The position numbers and the translations under genes are program-made. The notes beneath the pieces are model-generated. The model ran no database searches. It saw only the letters and a list, made by a program, of their open reading frames with translations, and was not told where the DNA came from. 64,000 nucleotides of DNA from Delphinapterus leucas (taxonomy: Eukaryota; Chordata; Mammalia; Artiodactyla; Monodontidae): the NCBI RefSeq assembly GCF_002288925.2, contig NW_022098050.1:5909799-5973798 (forward strand). The letters are read 5' to 3'. Every line of letters begins with the position of its first letter. The stretch's first letter is position 1. Of the stretch, positions 45,323 through 56,940 are shown piece after piece.

Positions 45323-46547
45323 AGCCTCTCATTTGCCACCAGAATGACCTTTTTCCTGCCTTCCTGTGGGTTGCTTGACCATTTTTTTAGAATTCCATTT
45401 TGACTTATCTATAGTGTTCTTTGGGTATATCTCTTTGTACAGCATTTTTAGTGGTTGCTCTAAGTATATATATACATAATTTATCAGTCTACTGGTGTTA
45501 ACATTTTATCAGTTGGAGTAAAGTACAGAAACTTTACTTCCTTTTACGACTCTTTACCCTCCCCCATTCATAATATAATTGTCTTAATTATTTTCCTCTA
45601 CATACATTGAGAACTACATAAGCCAGTGTTATAATTTTTGCTTCAACCATCAAACATAATTTAGAAAACTCAAGAAAGAAAATGAAAGTCTATTGTATTT
45701 ACCCATATCTTTGCTCTGTTTTTCTTACTTTCTGATGGGCCAAGATTTCCTCTTTTATCATTTTCTGTCTATTTAGAGAACTTCTGTTAGCCATTCATAA
45801 GGGTAGGTCTGCAGGCAACAAATTCTCTTAGTTTTTTTGTCATCAGAGAATGTCTTGATTTCCCCTTCATTCCTGAAGGATATATTTGCTAGCTATACAA
45901 TTCTGCTTAGAATGTTCTTTTCTTTCAGCACCTCAAAAATGTTATGCCATTTCCTTCTATCCTCCATGGTTTCTGACGAGAAGAAATCCACTATCGTTCA
46001 AATTGTTTTCCCCCATAGGTATCTTGGCATGGATTTCTTGAGGTTTATCCTGTTTGGGGTTTGTTTCAACATCTTGAATCTGTGGGTTTATGTCTTTTGC
46101 CAAATTTGGGGGAATTTTAACCATTATTTCTTCAAACACTCTTTCAGCTCCACCTTCTTACTCCTCTCCTTCTGAGACACCCATGATCTGAATATCAGTT
46201 TTTTGTTACAGTCCTATATGTTCCTGAAGTGCTGTTCTTTTTTTCTTTTCTTTCTTTCTTTTTTTTTCAGTCTATTTTCTCTCTGTTGTTCAGATTGGGT
46301 AATTTTTATTCCATCCTCAAATCCTCAAATTCTCTGACTCTTTCCTCTGTCCTCTATATTCTGCTGTTGAGTCTATACATTGATTTTTTAATATCCGTTA
46401 TTGCAATTCTTAGGTCTAAAATTTCCATTTAGCTCTTCCTTATATCTTGAGTTTCTTTTCCGAGATTTTTTTTAAAAATTTCTTTCAAGCCTGTTTGTAA
46501 TTGTTCATTGAAGTACTTTTATGATGGCTGCTTTAAAATCCTTGTCA

Positions 46548-46732
46548 TTAGACTTCCCTGGTGGTCCAATGGTTAAGACTCCATGCTCCCAATGCTGGGG
46601 GCTCTGGGTTTGATCCCTGGTCAGGGAACTAGATCCCACATGCCACAACTAAAGATCCCGCGTGCAGCAACTAAGACCCAGCACAGTCAAAAAAAATATA
46701 AATATTAATAAATATTAAAAATAAAATAAAAT
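46548..46732 (+). mobile_element. CHR-type SINE, B form
   Basis: TSD 'aaaatccttgtca' at 46535-46547 and 46733-46745. AAAT-rich tail. Confidence 0.92.
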
Positions 46733-46831
46733 AAAATCCTTGTCAGATCATTCTAACAATTCTGTCATCTTGGTTGTCTTTTCTCATTCAAATTGAGATC
46801 TTCCTGGTTCTTGGTATGACCAGCGATTTTT

Positions 46832-47122
46832 TTTTTTAATTTTATTTATTTATTTATTTTTGGCTGTGTTGGGTCTTCATTTCTGTGCCAGGGCTTTCTC
46901 TAGTTGCGGCGAGCGGGGGCCACTCTTCATCGTGGTGCGCGGGCCTCTCACTGTCTCGGCCTCTCTTATTGCGGAGCACAGGCTCCAGACACGCAGGGTC
47001 AGTAGTTTTGGCTCACGGGCCCAGTTGCTCTGCGGCATGTGGGATCTTCCCAGACCAGGGCTCGAACCTGTGTTCCCTGCACTGGCAGGCAGACTCTCAA
47101 CCACTGCGCCACCAGGGAAGCC
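46832..47122 (-). mobile_element. CHR-type SINE, hybrid L/S form
   Basis: The tail-proximal half reads like the L form ('gggctttctctagttgcggc') while the middle reads like the S form ('gcgggcctctcactgtc'). TSD 'atgaccagcgattttt' on both sides. Confidence 0.9.
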
Positions 47123-47199
47123 CATGACCAGCGATTTTTGATTGAAACCAGCACATTTGGGGCAGCATAGCGTTATAAGATTCCAAGTATGATCTAAAC

Positions 47200-47700
47200 C
47201 TTGTATGTTAGAAGACCTCCTCTGAAGCTGCTCAGGCAGAGGAAGTGTGGACACTGCCCAGGCACTGCCAGATGGGGGTGAAAGTCCAGTTTCTCCACTC
47301 GGGCTTTGTTACTGCTGAGCAGAGGTGGGAGTTCAGGCTCCCCACTAGGTCTCTACTGATACCTCCCTGCCTGGGAGGGTTAAAGGTGCTTCATTACTGT
47401 CCTCACTGACGCCGTGGTGGGGGGTGGCATCATAACTTCTGAGCCATGGTGAAAGTCTTGATCCTGCACTAGATCTCCTCTGACACCATCCTGGAGAGAG
47501 GGAGAGGGGTTCCTTGCTACTGCCTTGGAGGGGAGGGGGTGAAAGCTCAGGCTCCCAGGTGGTTTCCATTGGCACCAAGGGGAAGGGGGCTCCTTATTAC
47601 CCAACAGTGATGTAAGTCCCACCTTCCCATTCAGCCTTCTCTGATACCAACTGGGTGGGAGAAATGGATGGTTTGGGGCAGTTTCTTACAGTATGGCAAA
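47200..47700 (-). promoter_or_regulatory. L1 5'UTR with repeated units
   Basis: Four or five diverged units of roughly 80-100 bp share 'caggctccc', a '(c)tctgctgacacc'-like core and 'ccttattac'/'ccttgctac'-like ends. This is the tandem 5'UTR architecture of some old L1s, where it would have acted as promoter. Confidence 0.5.
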
Positions 47701-48105
47701 CGTGGAGGTCCCCACTTGGTCTTTGCTGGAGCCACAGTTTTTGTTCTGTGGTGTTTGCTTGGAGTAGAGCGATAATTGTCTAAAAGTTTTGCTAGGCTGT
47801 CCTTTTCCGGGTCTTTTGGCTAGAAAGGGCAGGCTTTTCTTAGAATCTCTCTTTTTTTTTTGGTCTACACCTGCTGATGTTTCTGGGATGCTGGCTTCTC
47901 CAGCACCCAGTCAGAGAGATGTGAGACAAAATAAAACTCTGGGAATTTACCACCGTGCTGTTGCTTGGGTTCTGAGGCCCCTAACTAGTCTACCTTTTTC
48001 TCTCCACCTTTTAGAGTCTTTTTATGCTTATTTTACATACGAAGTCTGCAGAAAAGTACATTTACTCCGTCTTCCCAGAAGCAGAAGTCTCAAAGGTTGC
48101 CTTTT

Positions 48106-48229
48106 CTTTTTCTTTTTTAAGCCATGCCACACAGCTTGTGGGATCTTAATTCCCCGACCAGGGACTGAACCCGGGTCCTCCACGGTGAGAGCATGGAGTC
48201 CCAACCGCTGGACCGCTAGGGAATTCCCA
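48106..48229 (-). mobile_element. CHR-type SINE, B form
   Basis: Antisense tRNA head ending 'ctagggaattccc'. TSD 'caaaggttgcctttt' at 48091-48105 and 48230-48244. Confidence 0.93.
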
Positions 48230-48486
48230 CAAAGGTTGCCTTTTGATATTAAGCCACAGTCAGGAAGTGATTGTGCCATTGCTCTATATTTGGGTTTGGT
48301 GGGCCTTTTCTATTGTATGAGAATCCATGTGTGAATGAGGAACAGTCTCAAAAAATGAATTATTGGATTAAAAACAACTTGAAAAAGTGAGTACCTGCCA
48401 AAATTTTTCTGTCTCCCTGCTGTCAAGATTATGTAAAATAACAGATCCACTGTTGGAGGCGGGAGGCAGTTATGAACCCAAGTTTC

Positions 48487-49557
48487 TTTGCATGTTTTTA
48501 TTGAGGTACAATTGATATACAAAAATCTGTACATATGCATATTTAAACTGCACAATTTGAAAACTATATATATAGTTTTATATTTAATATATATACGTAT
48601 ATACCTCCAGGAAATCATCACCACAATCAATGTAGTGGGCATACCTATTACTCTCAAAACTTTCCTGGTGCCCCTTTGTAATTCCTCCCTCCAGCCCCTC
48701 CCCCCCACCCTTGCCCCAAGCAACCACTGATCTGCTTTAAGTCACTATAGGTTATTTTGCATTTTTTAGAATTTTGTATAAATGGAATATATACAGTATA
48801 TCCTCATTATTGTCTGGCTTCTTTCACACAGCATAATTAGTTTGCAATTCATTCATGTTGTTGCCATGTATCAATAAGTCATCCCTTTTATTGTTGAGTA
48901 GTATTCCATTCTATGGGTACACCACAATTTGTTTATCCATTCACCTGTTGATGGACATCTGGGTTGTTTCCAATTTGGGGCTATTACAGATAAAGCTGCT
49001 ATGAACATTCATGTACAAGTCTTTGTACGGATGTATGCTTTCTTTTCTCTTAGGTAAATGCGTAGGAGTAGAATAGCTGGATCATAAGGTAGGTATATGT
49101 TTAACTCTTAAGAAACTGTCAAATATTTTACAAAGTGGTTGCACCATTTTACATTTCCACCAGCAGTGTAAGAGAGTCCCAGTTCCCCTGCATCTTCGCC
49201 AGTATGTGGTATACTCGGTCTTTTTAATTTTTGCCATTCTAATAGGTATGTGGGGACTTCCCTGGTGGTCCAGTGGCTAAGACTCCACACTCCCAATGCA
49301 GGGGGACCGGATTCAATCTCTGGTCAGGGAACTAGATCCCACATGCTGCAACTAAGAGTTCGCATGCTGCAACTAAAGATCCCACATGCTACGGCTAAAA
49401 GATCCCGTGTGCCACAGCTAAGACCCGGCGCAGCCAAATAAATAACAAATAAATATTTTTAAAAAAATAGGTATGTAGTGTTTTCTCATGGTTCTAATTT
49501 GCATTTCCCTAATGGTAATGATGATATTGAACATCTTTTTTCAAGTGATTTTTTGCC
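48487..49557 (-). mobile_element. L1M 3' region, antisense
   Basis: 'tttattgaggtacaattgat', 'gcaaccactgatctgcttt', 'ttgatggacatctgggttgt', 'gtgttttctcatggttcta'. Split by a SINE at 49252-49466. Confidence 0.88.
49252..49466 (+). mobile_element. CHR-type SINE, B form
   Basis: TSD 'aataggtatgt' at 49241-49251 and 49467-49477. Three diverged 'gatcccacatgct'-type internal units. Confidence 0.93.
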
Positions 49558-49586
49558 ATATATATATATATATATACATACATACA

Positions 49587-49602
<16 letters not shown>
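49558..49602. repeat. (TA)n/(TACA)n microsatellite
   Basis: TA units broken by a short TACA block, directly beside the T run of a SINE tail. Confidence 0.93.
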
Positions 49603-49617
<15 letters not shown>

Positions 49618-49841
49618 GGCTGTGTTGGGTCTTCATTGCTGTGCGCGGGCTTTCCCTAGTTGTGTCAAGCGGGGGGCTACTCTTCGTTGCGGTGCGCGGG
49701 CTTCTCATTGCGGTGGCTTCTCTTGTTATGGAGCACGGGCTCTAGGCGCAGAGGCTTCAGTAGTTGCAGCACGCAGGCTCAGTAGTTGCGGCTCATGGGC
49801 TCTAGAGCGCACGGGCTTCAGTAGCTGTAGCTCCCAGTAGA
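49603..49841 (-). mobile_element. CHR-type SINE, L form, 5'-truncated
   Basis: Antisense body present, but the tRNA head with the pol III boxes is missing. The break leads straight into LTR-like text. Confidence 0.85.
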
Positions 49842-50116
49842 CAGCTAGCAGGGAAACACAGACCTCAGCACAAGGAACTGAAGTCTGTCAACAACAAGTA
49901 TTAACTTAGAAACACATTTTTTCCCTAGAACTGCCAGACGAGAACTCTGCCTGGCCAACAATTTCATTTCAGCCTCTGACAACCTGATCAGGGAACTAAG
50001 CCACGCTGTGCCTGACTTCTGACCTATACGACTATGAGCTAATAAACAGGTGTTGTCTTAAGCTGCCAAATTTGTGGTGATTTGTTATGCAGCAACAGAA
50101 AATAACTACAGATTTT
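49842..50116 (+). mobile_element. MaLR-type LTR, 3' part
   Basis: 'gactatgagctaataaacag' (AATAAA-type signal), 'aagctgccaaatttgtggtg' and 'ttatgcagcaacagaaaata' are the typical end of an MLT1-like LTR. Confidence 0.6.
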
Positions 50117-50845
50117 TTTTAAATTTTAGTGGTTGTCTTAGGGTTTATAGTACACATGTTTAACTTAGTCTATGTCTAAGTGATACTATACCACTTCACT
50201 TATAGTATAAGAACCTTACAATAGTATCCTTCCATTTCTCTCTCTTGGTCTTTATGCTATTGTGGCCTGCACTTAACTTTTACATATGTTGTAAATCCCA
50301 TAATACATTGTGATTAGTTTTGTTTAAATAGTCAATTGTGCTTTTAAGAGATTTACGTAATAAGAAAAAAATCTTATGTATTTACCTATGTAGTTAACTT
50401 TTTCTGGTGCTCTTCATTCTTTTGAGTAGATCCAGATTTCCATCTGGTATCACTTTCCTTCTGCCTGAAGGACTTCCTTTAACATTTCTTGTACTGCATG
50501 TGAGCTGGTGATGAATTCTTTCAATTCTCAGGTGACTGAAAATGTCTTTTTATTGCTTCACTTTATGAAAGATATTTTTCCCAGGTATAGAATTCTAGTT
50601 TTCTTCTCATTTCTTGTGTTTGTTGAGTTTCTGGGATCTGTGGGTTTATAATTTCCATGAAGTTTGGAATGTTTTGTCTGTTATTTCTTCAAATATTTTT
50701 TCTGTCCTTCCCCCCTTTCAGGGGCTCCAGTTACCATATACTAGACCACTTAAAAGTTATCAAACATCTCACTTATGCTCTTTTAATTTTTTAAAAATTT
50801 GGATAGTTTCTATTACTATGTCTAGAAACTCACCATTTTTTTTCT
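50117..50845 (-). mobile_element. Ancient L1 ORF1 region, antisense
   Basis: 'tttgagtagatccagatttc', 'acatttcttgtactgcatgt', 'gtatagaattctagttttct', 'gggatctgtgggtttataat'. It meets sense-strand ORF2 at 50846. Confidence 0.7.
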
Positions 50846-51972
50846 TCTCCAAAATCATAAAGGGCACCTACAAAAAAACCTACAGCTAACATTAGAGTTA
50901 ATAGCGAAATATTGAACATTTTCTCCTTAAAAGCAGGAGCAAGGTAAGGATGCCGTTCTCACCACTTCTATTCAACATGGTACTAGAAGCCTGAGCCAGT
51001 GCAACAGGCAAGAAAAATAAAAGGCATACAGACCAAAAAGGAAAAAGGAAAATTGCCTCTCTTTACAACTGACAGGATTGTTTATTTAGAAAACCTTCAG
51101 GAATATACACAACTACTACCTAATTTTTTAATGCACAGATTACAAAGTTAATTTTTAAAAATGCAATTGTATTTTTATATGCTACTAGCAAACAATTGTA
51201 AACTAAACTTTAAAATGAATTTCATGTATAATAGCATCAAAAAGCATAAAATACTTAGGAATAAATTTAGTATATGCAAGATCTCTACACTACATAATAT
51301 TTTTGAGAGAAATTAAAGAAAAACTGAATAGATAGGGAGATAAATCATGTTCATGAATTGGAAGACAATATTGTGAATCTGTCACTTCTCCCTAAATTGG
51401 TCAATAGAGTCAATGCAATCTGTATCCAAATAACAGCAGTTATTTTTATAGATATTGAAAATCTAGCTCTAAAGTTTATATGGAAATATAAAGGACCAAG
51501 AACATCCAAAGAATGTGAAAAAGAAGAACAAAGTTTGAGAACTTACACTGCATGACTTTAAGGTTTATTGTAAAGTTACGCTAATTAAGAGAGTATGGCA
51601 CATAAATTGACAAATAGAGGGAATAGAGAGCTAGAAATAGACCCACACTTACACAGTTGTTTGATTTTTTACAAAAGCACCAAGGCAATCCAATAAGGAA
51701 AGGAAAGTTTATGCAACAAATGATGCCATAATAACTGGCTATCCATATGGAAAAATATTAATGTCAACCGCTACATCACACCATACACAAAAATTAATCT
51801 GAGATGGATCATACACCTAAATGTAAGTGGTAAAACCATATATTTTCAAAAGGAAACCTTAGAAGAATATCTTCATGATTTGGGATAGGTAAAGTTGGCT
51901 AGCAGGTCACAGATATCAGTACCATAAAAGAAAACATTGATAAATTAGATTTCATCAAAATAAAAAACTCTG

Positions 51973-52041
51973 TGCCTATACCAGGCAGTTCCTGTTATAG
52001 AATAAGTACTCAATAAGTAAGTTTGTGTTGAATGAAAAAAC
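51973..52041 (+). mobile_element. Retroposed L2-tail-like insert
   Basis: A 69-bp insert resembling the 3' end of L2 ('aataagtactcaataagtaa', then 'tgttgaatgaa') with an A-rich end. It is flanked by 'aaaaactctg' at 51963-51972 and 52042-52051. The host L1 reads through when it is removed. Confidence 0.65.
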
Positions 52042-52073
52042 AAAAACTCTGCTCATCAAAAGACACCATTAAG

Positions 52074-52165
52074 GGGAATTCCCTGGTGGTCCAGTGGTTA
52101 GGGCTCCACGCTCTCACTGCTGAGAGCCTAAGATCCCACAAGCCAAGTGGCATGGCCAAAAAAAA
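52074..52165 (+). mobile_element. CHR-type SINE, B form, short
   Basis: A 92-bp copy, mostly tRNA-like head plus 'ggcatggcc' and A run. TSD 'aaaagacaccattaag' at 52058-52073 and 52166-52181, perfect. Confidence 0.93.
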
Positions 52166-52198
52166 AAAAGACACCATTAAGAATATTGAAAGGCAACT

Positions 52199-53371
52199 GC
52201 ACCACATCTCTTGCTTAGTTTCTACTAGGCATTTTAATTAGGTGTTAGCATCTTTAGGGTGGAGGCTGTTTCGTTTATTGCATCTAATATAGCATTTAGC
52301 AGAGAGCAGAACTCCTGTTAGGGTGAACCAGGTTGTGCCCAAAAAATCAAAATCTCACCAGCTTATAACAACAAAAGAGTGTTTATCTAGCGTGTTGAAT
52401 GACCAACATGGATCAATGGGGTAAGAGATTCTGTCACTGTAGTTGCTCATGGACCCAGGATGATGAAGCTTCAATCAAAAAACAAGATTTCACAAAATAG
52501 AGTTGTCACATGATCCTGCAATCCCACTCCTGGGCATATATCCAGAGAAAACTAATTCGAAAAGATACATGCACACCAATGTTCATAGCAGCACTATTCA
52601 CAATAGCCAAGACATGGAAGCAACCTAAGTGTCCATTGACAGACGAATGGGTAAAGAAGATGTGGTAGATATATACAATGGAATATTACTCAGCCGTGAA
52701 AAAGAATGAAATAAAGCAATTTGCCGCAACATGGATAAACCTAGAGATTATCATACTAAATGAAGCGAGTCAGAAAGAGGAAGACAAATACCATATGATA
52801 TTACTTATATGCGGAATGTAAAATGTGACACAAAGGAACTTATCTATAAAACAGAAACAGACTCACAGATGTAGAGAACAAACTTGTGGTTGCCAAGTGG
52901 GGGGTGGTAGAGGAGGGATGGTTTGGGATTAGCAGATGCAACTATCATATATAGAGTGAATAAAAAACAAAGTCCTACTGTAGAGCACAGGGAACTATAT
53001 TCAATATCCTGTGATAAACCATAGTGGAAAAGAACATGAAAAAGAATGTATGTAGGGACTTCCTTGATGGTCCAGTAGGTAAGATTCAGCGCTCCCAATG
53101 CAGGGGGCCCGGGTTCGATCCCTGGTTGGGGAACTAGATCCCACATGCATGCCGCAACTAAGAAGTCCGCATGCTGCAACTAAAAGATCCCACATGCCAC
53201 AACTAAGACCCAGCGTAGCCAAAATAAATAAATAAATAAATAAATGAGGGTGTATTTTAAAAGAAAGAATGTATGTATATGTATAACTGAATCACTTTGC
53301 TGTATAGTAAAAATTAACACAACATTGTAAATCAACTACACTTAAATAAAATAAATTAAACAAACAAACAA
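52199..53371 (+). mobile_element. Chimeric L1 insert with foreign 5' part
   Basis: A matching 18-bp flank ('aagaatattgaaag' plus 'g/acaa') at about 52181-52198 and 53372-53389 encloses the whole block. 52499-53371 is a young L1 3' part ('tcacatgatcctgcaatccc', 'gatgtggtagatatatacaa', 'caacattgtaaatcaacta'). 52199-52498 is not L1. Confidence 0.7.
53055..53263 (+). mobile_element. CHR-type SINE, B form
   Basis: Inside the L1 insert. TSD 'aaagaatgtatgta' at 53041-53054 and 53264-53277. About 18 bp of non-SINE text ('gagggtgtattttaaaag') follow the AAAT tail before the TSD. Confidence 0.92.
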
Positions 53372-54239
53372 AAGAATATTGAAAGACAATCTACAGACTG
53401 GGAAAAATATGCAGAGAACATATATCTGAAAAAGGACTGCTGTACAAGAAATAAAAAGAACTCTATACTGTAACTCAGTAATAAAAAGACAAACAACCAA
53501 ATTAAAATGGATAAAACAATTGAACAAGTACTTCTCAAAAGAAAATAAACAAATGGTCAATTATCACATGAAAAAGTGATCAAGATCATTGGTAATTAGA
53601 GAAATACAAATTAAAGCCACAATGAAATGCCACTATACACCTATTTCAATAGCTAAGTTAAAATGACTGACAGCCCCAAATGTTGGTGAGAATGTAGAGA
53701 AACTGGAACTCTCAAGCTCTGTATGTGAGAATGTAAAATTGTATAACAACTTTGGAAAAAGATCCAGCAGTGCCTTATAAAACTAAAGGTTTGGTACCCA
53801 GTAACCCAGCAATTCCATTCCTAGATAAATATTTACCCAAAAGAAATGAAAACATATGCCTACACAAGATTTGTACATGATTGTTCATAGCAGCTTTATT
53901 CATAATAACCAAGATGAGGAAATATCAATAGGACAATCAATGATCCCAGGTGTCTGTCAATAGGAGAATGGATAAACAAGCTCTCGTATAGTCATACAGA
54001 ATACTCCTCAGAAGAATACTCCTCAGAAGGAGTGAACTGATACATGCAACAACATGAAGAGTCTGAAAAATGTATTGTTGAGTGAAAGAAGCCTTAGACA
54101 AAAGAATGCATACCCTATGATTTCATTTATATGAAGTTCTAGAATAAGCAAAACTCATCTACAGTGGAAAACGTCAAAACATTTTTTGCCTCTGGCAGAT
54201 GGGGTTGGATAATGATAAGAAGGAACATAAGAAAACTTT

Positions 54240-54735
54240 TGTTACCAAGTCCAAACTCCTACTGCTGTACTTCTTGCAGTACACAGGCCAATAAATTGAA
54301 AGACGACTTGTTGGAATAGCAACTTTATTCGGAAAGCCAGCAGACTGGGAAGATAGTGGACTAGTGTCCCAAAGAACCATTTTATCCAAGTTAGAATTCA
54401 GGCTTCTTTTATACTTTTTAGATTGGTTGCAAACTTCTTGGTGCCAGAATCTTTTGTTCTAGCAGCTGTCCAGGTAGATCTGGTCACAATGTTCCAATAA
54501 GCTTCCAACAAGAGGTTTTATTTTCTGTTCTGCAACTTTTTATCTCTATATGAGTGGGAAAGTATTATACCCTTAAAAGTCAGAGCCTTGAGAATGGGCT
54601 ATCACGTATATTTCAGGCTACATTCTTTTACAAAGGTGCAGAGCCAGCATGACTAAGCACAGGCAACAGAGCCCAAGGATTAGAGCTAAAAGAATAGACC
54701 CAATACGGAGTCCAGTTTGTTCTTCTCTGATACAG
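54240..54735 (-). mobile_element. Solo LTR of an ERV1-type retrovirus
   Basis: A 496-bp LTR with TG...CA ends. On minus it has TATA-like words ('agtataaaag'), a polyadenylation signal before 'gttgctatt', and a short U5. Four-base flanks 'cttt' and 'gttt' (54236-54239, 54736-54739) fit the 4-bp TSD of class I endogenous retroviruses, and host L1 text is continuous across it. No internal genes remain, as expected after LTR-LTR recombination. Confidence 0.75.
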
Positions 54736-54879
54736 TTTCATGAGTGATGGAAGTGTTCTATATCCTGATAGGGGTTTAGATCACTAGTCATTTGTCAAAA
54801 CTCAGCAAATGTACTCTTAAGATTTGTGTCCCTTATTATAGGTAGATTTTATATATTAAAAAAAACTAAAATGTTCTAC

Positions 54880-55130
54880 TCTAGTTAATTATCTGCCTGC
54901 TGAAGTATTTAGGGGGACATGTACTGATGTCCACAATTTAAAGTGCATTAAAAATAAGAGATTAATGGATGGAGGAATGGATCAATAAATTTGTCATAAA
55001 ACAATCTAATAAAATGTTGGTAATAAAAAATAAAAAATAATGGTAAAATCTAGGTGGGGTATATCAATGTTCACTATAAAATTCAACTTTGCTGTATGTT
55101 TGAAAATTTTAATATTAAAATGTTGAGAAA
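54880..55130 (+). mobile_element. Ancient L1 3' end
   Basis: 'gtaaaatctaggtggggtat', 'caactttgctgtatgtttga', 'aatattaaaatgttgagaaa'. Confidence 0.65.
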
Positions 55131-55134
55131 AAAT

Positions 55135-56105
55135 TAAAAGAACAGAGAAAAATATGTTGTAAAAAGTAAAAGTCCCCCTTTTCCCACCTCAACCTTTGCC
55201 CCTTTCCAGAAGTAACCACTATTATTAACAGTTTGGTATGTATCATTCTGAATCATTTTCTTTGAATTTGCATATATGCATATGTTGAAATATAGAGTGA
55301 TCTGTTTAAAACACAAAGGAGATTATACTATTCACATACTGAGTAATTTGCTTTATTCACTTGACATTTTGTCTTGGAGAGCATTCTGTGTCAGCACATA
55401 TACATCCGTTTCTTTCTTTTTAATGGCTTTTTAATACCCCATAGACTGTGCCATAGCTGACCCATTCCCCAGCAGAAATTTAGGTTGCTTAAACTTTTTG
55501 GCTGTTAAAAACTTACTCTCCAAAAAAGCTGGGCCAAATCACCTATAATAAGGGTCTTTTTAAAATATTCATATCAATGCCTGATTCCCCACACTCTTGC
55601 CAACACTGAATATTATCAATCTTTTTCATTTTCGTCTGTCCAATGGGTGAAAAATGTTTTGCATTTTCCTGAGTGTTGGTGAGGTTGTAAGTCTCAATAT
55701 TTTATTGGCCATTTATGGTTTTTCTTTTGTGAATTGCCTTTTCATATTCTTTGCCCTTTTCTCTATTAGGTTTGACTCTTTCTAATTGATTATATATTCT
55801 GGATATAATCCTTTGCCAGTTATCATGCTGAAAATATAAAAATATTGCCTCCTAGTTTGTGGCTTATGGTTTCACTTTCTTTATAGTGCCCTTTGATTAA
55901 CAGAAATTTTAATTTAGGGATATTCAAATGTATAAGCCGTTCTTTATGGTTTGCACTTTTTGTCTTATTTAAGAAATTTTCTACTATCGCAAGATCATCG
56001 AGATATTCTCTTATATTACCTCCTAAAAAGTTTTCCAGATATTTTTTTTTCTCTGCAGATACATAATCTGGATAATAAGAAAACAGGATGACATCATGCA
56101 TACTG
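55135..56105 (-). mobile_element. Ancient L1 (L1M5/L1ME-like), antisense
   Basis: 'agaagtaaccactattatta', 'aatttgctttattcacttga', 'tcttgccaacactgaatatt', 'gaattgccttttcatattc'. The 92-codon minus frame at 55823-56101 reads like a decayed ORF2 C-terminus. It stands tail to tail with the previous sense L1 end. Confidence 0.75.
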
Positions 56106-56940
56106 TTTCATAGCCTGTGGTTTTGTCATTTAGCAATAGATTTGGAACATCTTTTCATATGAAAAAGAAGCAGACCCAGAGACAGAGATTTGTGTGCAAG
56201 AAGTTTATTAGGCAGTGCTTTCAGGATCAGCATGTATGGGGGAAGGGAGTGAGGCAGGATCAGACAGGAGGGCAAGCTAGACAATGGTGCAGGAGCAACA
56301 AGGGCTCCAACTTTGTAGCTTAGAGGGCCCCGTAAAGCTGTCCGAAATTGAAGAAAGACAGCTAGGCCTTTATACTCCCGAGTTGTTAGATGTGGCCTTC
56401 CCCCACCCCGGGAACAGGGCATGGTACTGGGCCAGGCAGCTGACTTCAGTGGAATACACTTCCTCAAGATAGCTGACAGATGAAGGCTGTCAGCCTGTAG
56501 CACTCCCAATAGCTGGGCGTCCTGAAGGGGTATCTGAGTAGCACATCACAGAATCCACCTTGGTTAGGGACACTTTTGACTCCAAATAGCAGAAAACCCG
56601 ACCAACTCTTGCTAAATAAACAGGAGTCAGTCTCACTTAACAGAAGGTCTACAGTCAGTGATTGCTGGCATCAACAGTATCTGTCCTTTTTATCAGGAAA
56701 GCAAAAACTTTCTTAGAAGTTCCCAGTAGACTTCCCCTTCTATTTAATTGGCCAGAACTGGATCACAGGTCCATCCTTAGGGGCAGAGGAAGCTGGGAAA
56801 GTGGGAACAGGATTGTCAGGATTTTGTGCCTGGAGCACTGAACATTCATTGCTACCTGAACAACCTCTGGGTTCTATTAGCATAGAAGAAAAGGGAAAGG
56901 ATATTAGACACGCAGCTAACAAGGCCTGCCACAAATAGAT
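56106..56940. other. Unassigned, probably old LTR-like repeats
   Basis: 56170-56480 ('acccagagacagagatttgt', 'gcaagaagtttattaggcag') looks like an antisense LTR, and 56560-56940 ('gacacttttgactccaaata') like another old repeat. Names and ends not resolved. The 127-codon minus frame here has no domain. Confidence 0.35.

Larger units (their letters stand above)
45340..48440 (-). mobile_element. Ancient L1 5'UTR and ORF1, antisense
   Basis: Antisense ORF1-region words ('gggtaggtctgcaggcaac', 'gaatgtcttgatttcccct', 'ttcattcctgaaggatat', 'aatatcagttttttgtta') lead rightward into 5'UTR text of repeated GC-richer units (47200-47700). The ORF2 half is missing. Three SINEs interrupt it. The longest frame here (181 codons, 47789-48334) crosses 5'UTR and a SINE and is not a gene. 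Confidence 0.75.
50846..54879 (+). mobile_element. Ancient L1 ORF2 (RT) to 3'UTR, interrupted
   Basis: Host L1 text runs 50846-51972, 52042-52198, 53372-54239 and 54740 onward: 'cctacagctaacattagagt', 'ctattcaacatggtactaga', 'ttaggaataaatttagtata', 'accatacacaaaaattaat', 'agaaatgaaaacatatgcct', 'tagaataagcaaaactcat'. Inserts are an L2-like tail, a SINE, a chimeric L1 and a solo LTR. All frames are broken. Confidence 0.82.

Noticed and set aside
47789..48334. 181-codon plus-strand frame
   Set aside because: It runs through L1 5'UTR and straight across an inserted SINE with its TSD, so it cannot be an old coding exon.
55100..55160. Possible palindrome where a sense L1 end meets an antisense L1
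   Set aside because: The two elements are different L1 parts lying tail to tail. No long reverse-complement match is visible.
56126..56509. 127-codon minus-strand frame
   Set aside because: Lies in likely LTR-derived repeat; no domain seen.
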